Source: Hoplostethus atlanticus (Eukaryota > Chordata > Actinopteri > Trachichthyiformes > Trachichthyidae). From it: a stretch of DNA of 64,000 nucleotides. The notes beneath the pieces were generated by a model. That model saw only the letters and a program-made list of their open reading frames with translations, did not search any database and was not told the DNA's origin. A program made the translations under genes and the position numbers. Positions 1-17,071 of this stretch are shown here, piece after piece. The stretch's first letter is position 1, and each line of letters starts with the position of its first letter. The DNA lies in NCBI GenBank assembly GCA_034670405.1, contig JAXDDX010000114.1, forward strand, positions 1,060,001 to 1,124,000, in the 5' to 3' direction.

Positions 1-677
1 ATAGCTGCAGTTCACAAGCCATGGGTGGCAAGTGAGAGCACAACTTCAGCACTGACCCTCAAAAACCAGTTAATTTATTTGGAGAGGCCAAATGATTTCA
101 CCCAGCCAATAGCCACTCCAGTTGATTTTCCGTCAGACCTTTCCTGGAGCTCCTGCTCACTGTTTTGGAATGATACTCTTGATTGCGAGCGCAATTATAC
201 CTTTGGCTTATGGCAGCAGCCAGTTCTCAGCTTGGCTTCGTAGAGAGAGGGGCAGAGAGAATGCAACTTGTGGGGCATGGATCTCTCCTCTCTCCATCTT
301 GGCATCCAAGCCTGTGATATTTCCAACCAGTCACACTGTCAGACTGGCATTTAGCGCTGCAGTTGATAGACACTAATAAGGGCTTGGCTGCTCCACTGTT
401 GCCCCAAAGAGAACCCTTGTCAGAAAGGACATGATGAGTAACCCGATCAAGGATGTCTATCTACATGCCTGATTGACCAAGAGGTCTTGAGGCAGATCTG
501 TTAGGCAGTTGTTTTATCGTCACAGGCAGCCAAGGTTAAATTTCTCCAACGCATTAAGTGTCTCCAACCAAAAATCATAATAATAATGTCTTCTGGCCAC
601 ATCCAGTACAATTTTCTGAATGATCCTTGCTAAGCATGATGAAGCACCATTGCATACACCTAAGCATACTCCATTAA

Positions 678-678
<1 letters not shown>
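1..678. other. Unique sequence, nothing recognised
   Basis: This stretch holds no repeat, exon or RNA gene that I can support. Two overlapping short open frames near 25-376 have no domain-like sequence and no flanking splice signals, so I treat them as chance. Confidence 0.5.

Positions 679-709
<31 letters not shown>
679..709. repeat. (ACT)n trinucleotide microsatellite
   Basis: About ten uninterrupted ACT units. A looser AAT/AATA tract follows at about 832-866, so 660-900 is a low-complexity patch; the minus-strand open frame across it is an artefact of that composition. Confidence 0.9.
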
Positions 710-711
710 GT

Positions 712-1969
712 ACTAATATAATAATATTAATCATCATTTTTTGTTTTTTATTTGGAGGCATGCAAGAGTTTATGGGAGGTAAAGGGGTATAAGGAACGAA
801 GGAAAAATAATAATAGGTATTAAGGGTTGTAAAATAAATAATAAATAATAAATAATAAATAAACGACGAATAATGCTTCATATCGTCAACAACAGAATCA
901 CTATTACATTACAAGACATTTAGACAGTACAGGACCATAGTGAAGACTATGTCTACTGTATGACAATAGACGTGAACACACTGCAAGTATACAATCCGAA
1001 ACAAAGAGCTGCTCCAGTGTAGCAGCACTGCAGATCAGCCGTGTGTGTCTGCTGTGGGCACGTGAGAGCGTGCTTGTGGGCACGGGGTGGCGTGGGCGGC
1101 TTAGGAGGGCTGGTTGAGCAGGGTGAGGGCTGTTGGGAACAAGCTTGCATTGTGCGTGTGCTGTACTTGTAGGAAACAATAAACAACATAAACCCCATTG
1201 AGCTTCAGTATCCTATTGGCTTACATCAGAGCATGTGAGCAGAGCTGAGCAACTTGAAATTTCGCTCATCTCTCACAGCGCTTCCCCTCGCCTTCACTCC
1301 GCTCCTCTCTCGCTCTCAATCTTACCATGGGTAAACAACTACGCTTTGAATTGACTGCGTCCTCTCCAAATAGTATCCTAGCATTTTAAAGGGGGAAGAA
1401 GTAAGGTTTTTACCGGCCCATAGCACAAAATGACCGTAATATATCTGTGGGGGGGGAGTTGCTGATCAATACCAAACGACTCACCAATTCTTGGGCAGGT
1501 GCTGAGATGTCTGGCTTTTAAAACTCACCTTCCAGCTCGTACTCGACTGGAATTTCTCCTCCCCACCGCCTACCCGCGTTTTCAACTGCTCAACGATGGA
1601 GGACAGAGCTACGAGCGCTGGGAGACCAGCTCAAAGCCTTGTTCTCAGGACAAAAAAAGCAGTATCATTATTACAGCATCAGTGCATGTTGATATTTGAA
1701 ATCTCAGTTGGATCTCTATTATCCCTGCTACCTTTATTAGCTAGCTTACTTGTTGCTTCTGTGAAAATGTGTCAATTGCAGGCCACCGTAGCTCAAGGGG
1801 ACAGGAGGGGTGGTGAAGGAGATAAGTACTATTGATGTTGTCCTACTGGTCGCTTATAGAGGTCGTAGAGGTTTACGCCAATAATTTAGCAAAACACGTC
1901 TTACTGTGCAGACACTGTATGTGTGCAAATGCTTTGTGGGAAGGCCGATCGTGATGACATTAATAGCCC
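712..1969. other. Gene-free stretch, no clear element
   Basis: It contains the AATA-type tract at about 832-866 and a GC-richer patch near 1020-1140. I see no splice-bounded exon and no recognised repeat. Confidence 0.45.
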
Positions 1970-2116
1970 CAGTGATTCTCAACCGGTATGCAGGTTTTCA
2001 TTCCAATCAATCGGTACAGCAGAATATTTCACCGATCGGCACACCTTAAACCAGAAAGAAAAGGATCTAATCAGTGAAATCAGCTGCTCTCTGGTCAGGT
2101 TGGAATGAAAACCTGC
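1970..2116. mobile_element. hAT-like short transposon remnant with inverted repeat
   Basis: Position 1970 begins CAGTGATTCTCAACC, close to the CAGTGGTTCTCAA terminus of vertebrate hAT-Charlie elements. Inside it, a 17-base arm, GCAGGTTTTCATTCCAA (1990-2006), is repeated exactly in reverse complement at 2100-2116. The right end is not clear: a CCCTG at about 2159-2163 could be the terminus, but its flank does not duplicate the left flank. The class rests on the left end and the inverted arms only. Confidence 0.45.
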
Positions 2117-2163
2117 AGACTATTTTGGGGTGATCACGTGCCATTGATCACATGGCATCCCTG

Positions 2164-7461
<5,298 letters not shown>

Positions 7462-7777
7462 CAGTGGTTAGCACCGTCGCCTCACAGCAAGAAGGTCCCA
7501 GGTTGCATTCCTGGTCCTTTCTGTGTGGAGGTTGCATGTTCTCCCTGTGTTGGCGTGGGTTTCCTCCCACAAGACACGCAAGTCAGGTGGACTGGACTCT
7601 CTAAATCGCCCACAGGTGTGAATGTGAGTGTGTTTGTCTGTCTGCGTTCGCCCTGTGATGGACTGGAGACCTATCCGAGGTGTTTCCCTGTCTTACTCCC
7701 AATGCATGCTGGGATAGGCTCCAGCTCCCCCATGACCCTGACTAGGAATAAGTAGGCAAAGAAAATGAATGAATGAA
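7462..7777 (+). repeat. tRNA-headed SINE-like teleost repeat
   Basis: The head reads CAGTGGTTAGCACCGTCGCC, followed at 7501-7511 by a degenerate RNA polymerase III B-box (GGTTGCATTCC against GGTTCGANTCC, 8 of 11 bases). The body includes the GTTCTCCCTGTGT, GTGGGTTTCCTCCCAC and GCTGGGATAGGCTCCAGC words I know as a very common dispersed fish repeat, and the 3' end is an ATGA tandem tail (about 7764-7777). The layout fits a SINE or a SINE-like LINE tail inserted in plus orientation. Many substitutions relative to the sequence I recall suggest an old copy. The family name is left open. Confidence 0.7.
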
Positions 7778-7888
7778 CTTGTTCGCTCAGAGCTCCAGAA
7801 GCAGTGAGAGAAAAGTGACAATTCACGAACAAAAGGAAAGAAAATGCAGTTTTCTTCCTTTGCCTCAGGGCAGTTCAATTTGTAATAG

Positions 7889-8270
7889 TGAGCAGGACCA
7901 GACTGGCCATCGGGAGCTCTCCCGTTGCCTGCTTGGTTTGGCCCGCAGTCATGGTCACTAGCCACTGATTCAAATGTAAAATGGAGTATTTAATTTACTT
8001 AGGCACAACAACATGGAGCAGCCAGTCAGCTGATCAGTCCTATCCCAGCTCCCACCACATGATGGGCCACACAGCATCTGCAAAGAATGCAGCCGCGATT
8101 TGTTTGTTTTGCTTCCTTCATCAGTCAGTGCTGTGCCATGATGCCATGCGTACCTGTTGGCAATGTGCAGTGTGTGAAATCTGTGTAGGTAGATGGACAG
8201 TCACAGTCAAAAAAAAGACGAATCCCGGTGGGCCGGTGGGTCTGTGGGCCGGTGGGACGGGCCGTACCGC
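7889..8270. repeat. Degenerate dispersed repeat with GGCCGGTGGG motifs
   Basis: The left part has GACTGGCCATCGGGAG and the right part repeats GGGCCGGTGGG twice (about 8227-8262), motifs seen together in dispersed fish repeats. The ends are roughly inverted in sense (CTGGCC on the left, GGCCGG on the right), suggesting a decayed DNA element. No target duplication was identified and the boundaries are approximate. Confidence 0.35.
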
Positions 8271-9959
8271 AGTGTAGAATAGTAATTGTATAAATTGTTC
8301 AAGTTGATTTGCTGCCGGTGAATAATTAGATGTGTGTTCTCCGGTCCAGACCTCTCTCTCCTTTTCTCTGTGTCAAACTGGCAGCACTGACAGACCTGAC
8401 ACGCCTGATAGGGAGATTAGAGCGGGGTCATGGGCATGGGTCAACTAATGATGTAATGACAAGTTGTAGATATGCTGCATTGCAGCCTAAAAGGGAAAAA
8501 ACAGACAAGACAAGGATTAAAAAGGAATGAAAGAAAAAGAAAGGCACTAGACAGAAATCATGTTTAGTAAAACAAGCTTTCAGCCGGCGGCCCCAGGTGG
8601 TATTAATGTGTGACTCTACTACTTAAAAAAAACAACTTAAAAAACAGAAAAAGAGTGAGCATTTTACAATGAAATTTTCATCCATTCCTGCTGTTTTACC
8701 ACAAGATAATTGCAAATTGCATTTTTGATTTTTTGATAAAATTTTTGATAAAAGCCGCTGCAAATTCAATCATTTTGAGCTGCTATAATCAGAAAATAAC
8801 TCTGGTGGGCCTGGCTAGTTTATCACAAGGGCCTGCACACATTAGCTTCTAGCTACAAGGACAGATTTTACGACTGAGCAAAACGAGATAACTGCCCAAT
8901 TGAATCCATTTCTTGTAAAAGAAATAGTGCAGAATCGAATTGCCAACACACTCATGTCATCATATAGGGAAAGTGTGAGCTGCATAAATAAATGCCTGGA
9001 AACTATAGTGAAAATGGCGGTGCTGGTGCTGCAGTAGCAGTGGAGAACTGGCAGGTACAGGGCTAACAGTCCAAAATATGCTTGCTATTGGCAACAAGAC
9101 TGAGCTGTAGGCTATGTGAGATTATCAGTATGACTATGAACCAGTAGGACAAAGATTCCCTGAATTATTGGCCCTGTTAGTAAGCATTCACGACTGTACC
9201 CTATGGCAAGAAATAAGTGAAGAGTTTATCCCTCTCCCCAATCTGTGAGATCATGTCAACGCACAGCTCAGCAGAGAATAAAGATAGATGGAAACAATGA
9301 CTGCAAGATTACTCAGGGGATTTTCTGGGAAAATGGATACATTTTCTGACTCACACTGGCTATTACCTCTGTGACAATCATTTGAGTGTAAAAGCTTAAA
9401 CAAACATGCAGAGTCCACACATTCAGTCTTCAATGAAGCAGTTCCACATTGTACAGTCATGATCCTGTAGTTTCTAGCTTTGGCAAGAGAGTTATTCATG
9501 TTCACAAAAATTGACTCAACTGTCCCGGGCTAGCAAATAGCAAATGTGTGCCAAGTGCTGCCCTCAGTCCCTGGGGCTGGGGCCCATCTCACATCTATAC
9601 TCCTTCTTTGCAGAAATATTAAGCTATGAATATCACTCATCGTGTGTATTTAAAGACGCTGTAATGAAGACGTCAGTTTTTTTCCCCACCAATAAATAAT
9701 TGATTCTATGACAGTGGTTGGGACTTTTGAACTCTGAATAATAACAAATTAACCAATATTAATAAGAATAATAAGAAGATATTGAATATTACTTATTGAT
9801 TAGATGAAAGATAGAAAATTAGTAAGGTTGTCAACTACCAATATGTAGACAGTGACAATGTGATTATAGCATAGTAATAACAGCTTTATTGCCGGAAAAA
9901 CTAATAACTATAAAGGTCAAAGCACTAAGATATGACATTTTACTGTGGCATTTAACTAC

Positions 9960-9961
<2 letters not shown>
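8271..9961. other. Gene-free stretch, nothing recognised
   Basis: AT-rich unique sequence. Short open frames, including an 84-codon minus-strand frame at 9251-9505, have no recognisable domain or splice context. Confidence 0.5.

Positions 9962-10052
<91 letters not shown>
9962..10052. repeat. (CT)n microsatellite, about 91 bp
   Basis: A pure CT repeat with pyrimidines on the plus strand, directly followed by a unique TAAT-rich block. The plus-strand open frame across it is a Ser-Leu repeat and not a gene. Confidence 0.97.
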
Positions 10053-10055
<3 letters not shown>

Positions 10056-11954
10056 TCATTTCACTCGTGCCTTTCACGCGAGCATCATTACCTTTAATAA
10101 ATCTCGCCGGGGGGTGACTAATAGTTAGCACTAATCAACTTGGAGGCCACCCGTCTTTATCAACCCATCTGACACTAATGCTATTAGGTGAGATGCATAG
10201 CCATGTGAGTTCATGAAATTAGGGCCGGGGCCAGTGGCTGAGCTAGCACAGACGCTAAGGCTCCAATCCACAAGCACTGTGATGAGATTAGCATTGTGCA
10301 CTAGGCGCTGACAGACCTCATCATTTCACATCAGAAGCAGCGGGATAGGCCCGCTGTGAGAAAAGACATGCCACCCTCACTGGGGATGGCGTGTGTGTGT
10401 GTGCGTGTGTGTTCAAACTGATAAAACCTATCAACAATCAACATGACCCAACCTCTGCCTGCGAGGGCCAGATGTTCCACAGACCCCAGTGCCAATGCCG
10501 TTAAGAGCCGAGCCAAATACACCCCCTGATCCATGTTACTGATGGCGGCGCTGATAGGTCAAACTGACTGTTACAAGTTCCAGCAACAAACGGACGACCT
10601 GCCTTGAACACTGATTACAGCAGACAGGCATTGGAACATGTTCTGAGGAGAGCAGACGTTTGGACTGAAAGCTGTGTTCAGTCCAAATCTGTCATTCTGG
10701 GGCGATGTGACCTTGTACGAGGCAGAGCAAAACACATTTGCGGTTGTCGAGGCCAGGAAAAGAGCTGCTGCTAGCTGAGCCCTCACAGTCCAAGGCTGAA
10801 GTCAAAGGCTGTGTGAGCACTCAGTACTGCTCAATCGCAATAACTTGCTCATATTGACTAGTTTCAAGAATTGCAATTTATATTATTTGGGAATTTTCAA
10901 GATTATACACTGCAAAATATATACAAACCTTAAACAAATAGTTCCCGCAAAATGAAACGTCACCCCTATGTCAGCTGAAACTCCATTGAAGTTCCCCGTA
11001 GTTCCATCTCATCTTCTCCCAAACTATTGAAATTAACAGGGCCTTCTTTGTACAACTCCAAAAAAAGCATTAAATGTCCATTAAATGTCCATAAGATTTT
11101 CAAAAAACAGCTGGTGCAGTGTTTTGCCAAATGATGGCATTGTGGGTCCAAAAGTCCAATATTTATCCCATTATCTCCTATGTTTTCCTTACTAAAAATG
11201 CTCTGGTCATGATTGCTCTGAATATGGATCTAAATGACCTGTTATCATTTTTGCAGTGTATAATTGCTTATTTCAAATAAATTACCAAAATGAGTGAATT
11301 ATTTGGAAAAAAGGCAAATTGTTATAAAGTAAGGGGAATGTGTCTGCTAGCAGACAGCAACACTAATCAGCTTTACAAATGCAAAATATGATTTTTGAGA
11401 TGGGATGAGATGAGATTTGTTATAGGGAAATCGCGTATCACTTCAATTTCAGACTCAGCAAAGTTCCTCTTTTAACCATGGCTTACTTGCACACGACCCT
11501 TAAGTCTGCACACCTTTTATGGTGTTGAAGAGGGCTTTTACCTACGCAAATCAGCTTGAACAGGCACGCGCATCCAATTTATGAATGATTGGCATTCATC
11601 ATCTACGAAAAATTTACAAAGAATTTAGGAATGAGGCCCAATGACCCCATTGTATTATGTAAATAGCTCTCAGGGTGCAATCATTGAAACTTCATATTGA
11701 GGTATGCAATAGCCACTTTGGAGCTTTCTCAGGAATCAGACATTCATTCTTAGAAAACCATTCTTCCAGGTGTATAAAGGACAGTTGTAGGAATGATGGA
11801 GGGGTGAGTGGAAGTAGATTGTCAGATTGAGTGTACGTGCATACACATGCAGGTACATAAAGGAAAATGTACATGCACATGCATATTCAAACGTACATCT
11901 ACAGTCAGTCAGCACAAATAGGTGCAAAAATACTACCTAATGCTAATACCTAAT
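10053..11954. other. Gene-free stretch; TAAT-rich block at its start
   Basis: Bases 10053-10330 are unique sequence with repeated TAAT/ATTA cores (for example ACTAATCAAC, ACTAATGC, GAAATTAGG, GAGATTAGC), discussed as a possible enhancer. A short GT tract lies near 10390-10411. The rest, to 11954, is AT-rich with no supported exon. Confidence 0.4.
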
Positions 11955-12462
11955 ACCTATCGAGCTCCCCATCTCTGGAACCAACTCCCTCTTTCGATCA
12001 GGGAAGCTAATTCCCTAGAAATCTTCAAACCTAAACTCCTATTCTCGCAATCATATGACCAACCTTAGTTTAAAAATGTCATATGATCATATGTCATATG
12101 ATTCCAGCTGTCCTGCTGGGGGATGCCTCTTTGAATTGCCCTGCCCAAGGTTTCTTCTATTTTTCTCCTATAGGGTTTTCTGGGAGGTTTTCCTTGTCTT
12201 CATAGAGGCCTTAGGCTGGTGGTGCCGGCCAGGTTAGGCTACCTTAGACAGGCTACGTAGGCTCATGTCCTCCTCTCTGTTAAGTCCTTTCAGTCCTCTT
12301 CAACCTGTTACTCTGTTTTCATGTGCTTTTGTTCTGACTGATAATTGATAACATATTCTGTCATGAATCTGATTGTCTATCGACGTGTCCTAGTTAGGAC
12401 AGTAAAGTCCTTTGAGGCTTGTTTGTAATAAAGGGCATATAAATAAACTTGACTTGACTTGA
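11955..12462 (+). mobile_element. LINE 3' end (Rex1/L2-like), 5'-truncated
   Basis: Bases 11964-12059 translate in one frame to APHLWNQLPLSIREANS and onward, the conserved end of the second open frame of fish non-LTR retrotransposons. The 3' untranslated part contains AAGGTTTCTTCTATTTTTC and ends with AAATAAACTTGACTTGACTTG, a TTGAC tandem tail. Only the last roughly 30 codons and the tail are present, the usual result of 5' truncation. A local ATCATATG repeat near 12050-12101 interrupts the junction between coding and tail. The copy at 19.4-20.3 kb has the same LWN-LP-IREA motif and the same tail type, so both probably belong to one family. The clade name is inferred. Confidence 0.75.
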
Positions 12463-15400
12463 ATACACATTTTGCATCAAGGAAGGATGAAAGGTTGGAC
12501 TTGTTGGACTTTCAGAAACGAAATGGGGGATGAGTCGAGGTAAAAACAGCTATTTATCAGAAAATAAATTGATCAAAAATAGCTGTCAAAAATTGTAACT
12601 AGTAAGGACAAATGTGCACAACGACCGGGACTGAAAAGAGAATTTGTCAGGGCCAAGTGAGCTATCGTTAGATTTCCATCCCTGCAGAAAAAAAGAGACA
12701 TGGCCCATGGACTGAATCTTATTGCAATTTTCATCATGTACATTCTTGAGAGATCCAAAGGATTGCTGTTTAAGTTGAAAGCAGTATCAAGAACACTCCT
12801 CGACAAGGGTTCCCTTAGGTTTGCTTTCATTTTATTTGGACGGCCTCCAGAACCGAGAGAAATGAAGAGGGAGGAGAAGGAAGATTTCTAAGCCTGACAA
12901 AAGTGTCACTACTTGCTGGTTCAAGCACAATGGGGCAATTTAGATTGATCACTTTTGAATTCAGAGTTTATTAATGCTTAATCATCGGACAGGTGCGCCA
13001 TGAGGGAAGTCTCATGGGATGCACGTCCGTCTTGATAGGGAAGATGCAAGTGGCCTCATAATTAGGCAAGCTAGGGGAAACAAGTGACTGCACACTACTT
13101 GAGCAGACAGAAAAGACCTCAGACTTCCCCTGGATTGGGAAGAAAAATGCTTTGTCATACCTCCTGTGTGGAGGGGGGATTGTATTTCTGGTTCACTGGG
13201 AGCTGAAGGGCCAATCAATGGACAGCGATTGATAATGGACCGGGATTAATTATATTGTACTACAAAGTGCTTCTATGTGAAAGAAGTTTGAAGGTTGGTC
13301 TCTGAAGGAATTACAAAAACGGAGAATTAAGAACAGGTAATGCGAGTATGGTTGGAAAAATGGCCGACAGTTTGACGCCACACTCTCTCCGAGTCTATTA
13401 AGACAAATATTTTGACAGGTTATGTTTTTGCCAGTTAAGAGCAAATGCACTCACAGAAATCGTAAGGCTCCTACAATATATGTGTCACTGTTTCTTCATC
13501 CCTTTCTTCACTACCACGCTGATTTATTTTCTGCATCATACTATACTGATATATTTGACTGTGAAACCACTGCTGCCTTCCTTCCATAATACGCACAGTT
13601 TTGCCAGACTTATCTAACCCCTCCTCTCCCTTCAACCCATTTGTTTCCTTCCTCGTATTTTACCCTCAGCGTCTGAAATAGGCTTCCTGGAACTGGAAAT
13701 CCCATCCAGAAAACAGTAAGTCATATTATTTGACACCAAGTAGAGGAAGAAAGAAGTCATTAAGCTCTGCTAGGAAGGAAACAAAAGGGAGGCCACTATT
13801 ATCCATCTTTCTCAGTATTCCTCTCCACCAAAACTTAGTTATATACATTTCCTCTGTATATTTGCTCATCTCCTCCATATATGTCATCTTCACGGGGGAG
13901 GGAGGGGGCAACAAAATGAGACTTCCTTCCCCGCTGCCCTAACATTGGTAATGACTTTCTGAGTAGGAGAAATGTGCTCCCTCGTCACGATCTGACCTGA
14001 CTGAACACATTGAGGCAATACAGATGGATTGAAGTAGAAGACAGAAAGAAACTGCGGTCTCGCTCAGGTTATGAGTAATATGTCGGTCTACTTGTTTCGG
14101 CAAGCCGGTAGCTCATCTCGGGGAGAACACTGGCTGAGCAAAAGCCCCTCCTGTTTGACTGGGTGTTTACACCTGTGAGACAGGTGTGGAGCTGGTCGAT
14201 AAGCCCGAGGCGGGTCAACTTCCTTTATCCAAGAGGAAAAAACAGAGAGAAGAATTCAATCACCGGGGATATAAATGATCAAATGCCAGGCGCAATTTGC
14301 TGTCATCTCCTCTGTCCATCACCGTCAGAGACAATCTGTCTGTCTCTCTTTCATCTCTTTATCTCTGCCTCTCTTCTGCTTCCCGTCCGGTCTAGCTAGT
14401 CCTCTGATGCAGACTCCAGCTCTTCATATCTCTTTGCTTTCCTCAGAGTACTCCCCCACAGCCTGCCGCCCTCTAATCCTTCCTCCAAAGTTATCTCATT
14501 CTGTCTTTGACAGGGTCTCTCTTATTTTATTATTATTATATTATCATTATTTATTTATTTTACCATTCTGGCTCCTTTGTCTCCTTCCCAATGCCCTTTT
14601 CTGATCCATCACTTTCCATCACTATGCCGGCACTGCTATCATGAATAATGAAGAAAAAACAAACCAAACAGACTATTGAAAATGAAACGGGGGATTTTTG
14701 TGCCGAGTCAGCTCCCTCAACACTGATGGGATTTCCTCTGGGTGAATGTGGAGTCTCGGGAGGACATGGATGTACGTTCACGATCGGAAGACTGAAGAAA
14801 GAGGGCAGGAGGCGTGCTTGGTTATAGAGATGGGAGTAAAATGGGAAAAGTAAATCAACAGAGTTTCACCGGGCGGAAATGTGCAAGCCTCGGCATCTTT
14901 CGGTTCACGTCTGCGTGTCTCTGAGACCTAATGTGCATGCATGTATGTTTTTCTGTTTGCATGCATGCATCTCTGTGTAGAGTGTGCATCTGTCTAAATG
15001 AAGCAATGTGCATGTTCAGTAGGGTTAACAAACATATCAGTATATTGGCTTTCTATTAAATATTGGATCTATTGGATATCGACCTTCAAAAACTCACATC
15101 AGTCAAACCCTAACATTCAGATGTGTGTGAATGTGTTTACATCTGTTTGTGAGCATTTGTGCATGTGCTTGCAGTCATGTGTGTATGTCTACTGCCTAGT
15201 AGTGGAGCTTTCTACCCTTGTGGACTGTGGTAAGCTTGCTCTTCTGATTAGCTGTGATTTTAACAGATCCTGTCTGATCCTGCATGCAGCACAGTGATGA
15301 ACACGCCTCTATCTCCATTTTCTCTCCAGTTCAAAGGGTAGCTTGGATTGCACTCGACAGGCCCGTCATAAATTATGCAACATACAGTATATGCAGAAAT

Positions 15401-15501
15401 ATGAATACAGTATAATATTTAGAAAACATGATGTATCGTGTTTAATTCTTTGGCTTCCTGGCTTTTACGCTCCAGATCTTGTTTCCCTTATGTGATTTTT
15501 C
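12463..15501. other. Gene-free stretch, nothing firm
   Basis: It includes a small inverted repeat around AACAGCTATTT near 12546-12587 and a TTA/TTAT-rich patch near 14521-14562. Several open frames of 60-109 codons show no family resemblance. No splice-bounded exon was found. Confidence 0.45.
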
Positions 15502-15811
15502 GGTAACACTTTATTTGAAGGGGTGTGCATAAGACTGTCATGACACTGTCATAACCATGACATGACACCTGTCATTACCATAACCCTAACCCTAACCCTA
15601 ACCGCTTCATGAATGTTTATGACTGTTGTCATTAAGTGTCATTCGGTAAATTATGTCATTGTTAATGCAAAGTTGACATTGTTTGAGATGTCTTTACCGA
15701 ATGACACTTAATGACAACAGTCATAAACATTCATGAAGCGTCCTTCATGGTTATGACAGTGTCATGACAGTGTTATGCACACCCCTTCAAATAAAGTGTT
15801 ACCGATTTTTC
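15494..15811. repeat. 8-bp target-site duplication of the hAT-type foldback
   Basis: GATTTTTC stands at 15494-15501 immediately before the element and again at 15804-15811 immediately after it. The match is exact. An 8-bp duplication is the signature of hAT superfamily insertion and fixes both element ends. Confidence 0.85.
15502..15803. mobile_element. hAT-type foldback MITE, 302 bp, with telomere-like insert
   Basis: The element begins GGTAACACTTTATTTGAAGG and ends with its reverse complement. The two arms pair over almost their whole length: the outer part through GTCATAACCATGA, then the inner part from CTTCATGAATGTTTATGAC to TTCGGTAAA. The left arm alone carries an extra piece containing CCCTAA units (15581-15603), which looks like vertebrate telomere sequence. 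There is no transposase, so it must have moved in trans. The GGTAACACTTTA end is common in teleost short inverted-repeat elements of the Angel kind; that family name is from memory and not tested. Nearly identical arms and an intact duplication point to a fairly recent insertion. Confidence 0.85.
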
Positions 15812-17068
15812 TAGAGCATTTAAGGCCAATGCAACAGATTTGAATTATTGACTACTATTATATACTAAGTCACAGATTTTCTTCCCTTCTAACCTACCAC
15901 ATAGTCAGATACATTTACAATGAGTGTCATCACTGGCACACAATGCTGTTTCATTTGCTAAACTTCCACTGTTGTTTCTCCATAATATGTATAGTGCCTT
16001 CAGTGCCCTTGTTGGCGCCCATGGTAGAGATGAGCATATAAAGGATCAACAACGGTTTAGCAGTGACGAGACGAAAGTCAGTTAAACAATAATCTAATGT
16101 TAGGCTGAATATCACAAGGAATTGCTAGAGTATTACAGGGTTGCTGTTCCCTCAAAATTGTTCAAATCATTAACTTCCTCATAAAACCCCCATCGTTTTG
16201 ACAAATAGCCAAAAACTGTAATCGGGGTTGGACAGAAAAGAGGGCAGGGTGGCAAACATTGCCAAATGACAGGTTGATGACCAAAACACACACACTAAGA
16301 CCTTAAGAGCAGATTCTTCAAATCAATGAAAATTTTACCCGAAAAGAGGACACAGTTTACAAGCTCTCCCAGCATGCTCTGCTTTTCAAAAGTCACTTTA
16401 CCCCTGACATGCGGTGCAGTAACGTCAAGTTATTCAATTAGTGGAAACTCTCCCCAACAAATGGGATTCAATGCTCTTCTTCAAACAGAAGAAGAAAGGA
16501 AACACTAAACACTTTCTCTATCTGCAGACGGGTGCTATCCTGGGGAGAGCAATGACGAAAGAAAGCAAGAGAGAGAGAAAGGGAATCCATGGGCCTCGGG
16601 CTGAATTTATGCAAGGGGAAATGGAACCGCGTTGTCTTCCATTCAGTTGAATAAGCACTTATAAGTGCTGAGGAGTGTTAATGTAATGTGAAATTTGTAC
16701 AGTACCGAGGCCGCAGGGGAAGTCATGTGGAGATTGCAGAGAAAAGTCATGAAAAGCATTGACTGATGCTAGAAAGGTTATGGATTTTCTTCTGATTATC
16801 TATTATATGAAAAGAAATAAATGATATCAAATAATATGATAATATGAAAAGAAGTAAAGAAATATTAAGAAACTTTCCAAAAAAATTCATTAATTCATCC
16901 GAAAACACTCAAGTACATTTCCCATACACATATATCCTGTTCCTGCTATTTGTTTTGCAACCTTAGCCTATATCCAAGACATGGTGTATTTACCTCAATG
17001 GGGTTTGCATCCAGGAAGCTGGCAACACCATCCTGTATGCCAAAGTCGGGTCCACGTGTTATGATTGT
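15812..17068. other. Gene-free stretch, nothing recognised
   Basis: AT-rich sequence between two DNA transposons. Open frames of 60-100 codons here lack recognisable domains; the one at 16950-17252 runs into the next transposon. Confidence 0.5.
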
Positions 17069-17071
17069 TAA

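Noticed and set aside
7462-7560. Functional tRNA gene
   Set aside because: The B-box is degenerate, no cloverleaf can be formed, and the body and ATGA tail match a dispersed repeat.
15581-15603. Interstitial telomere or chromosome-fusion scar
   Set aside because: The CCCTAA units sit inside one arm of a bounded foldback transposon, so they came in with the element and do not mark a fusion point.
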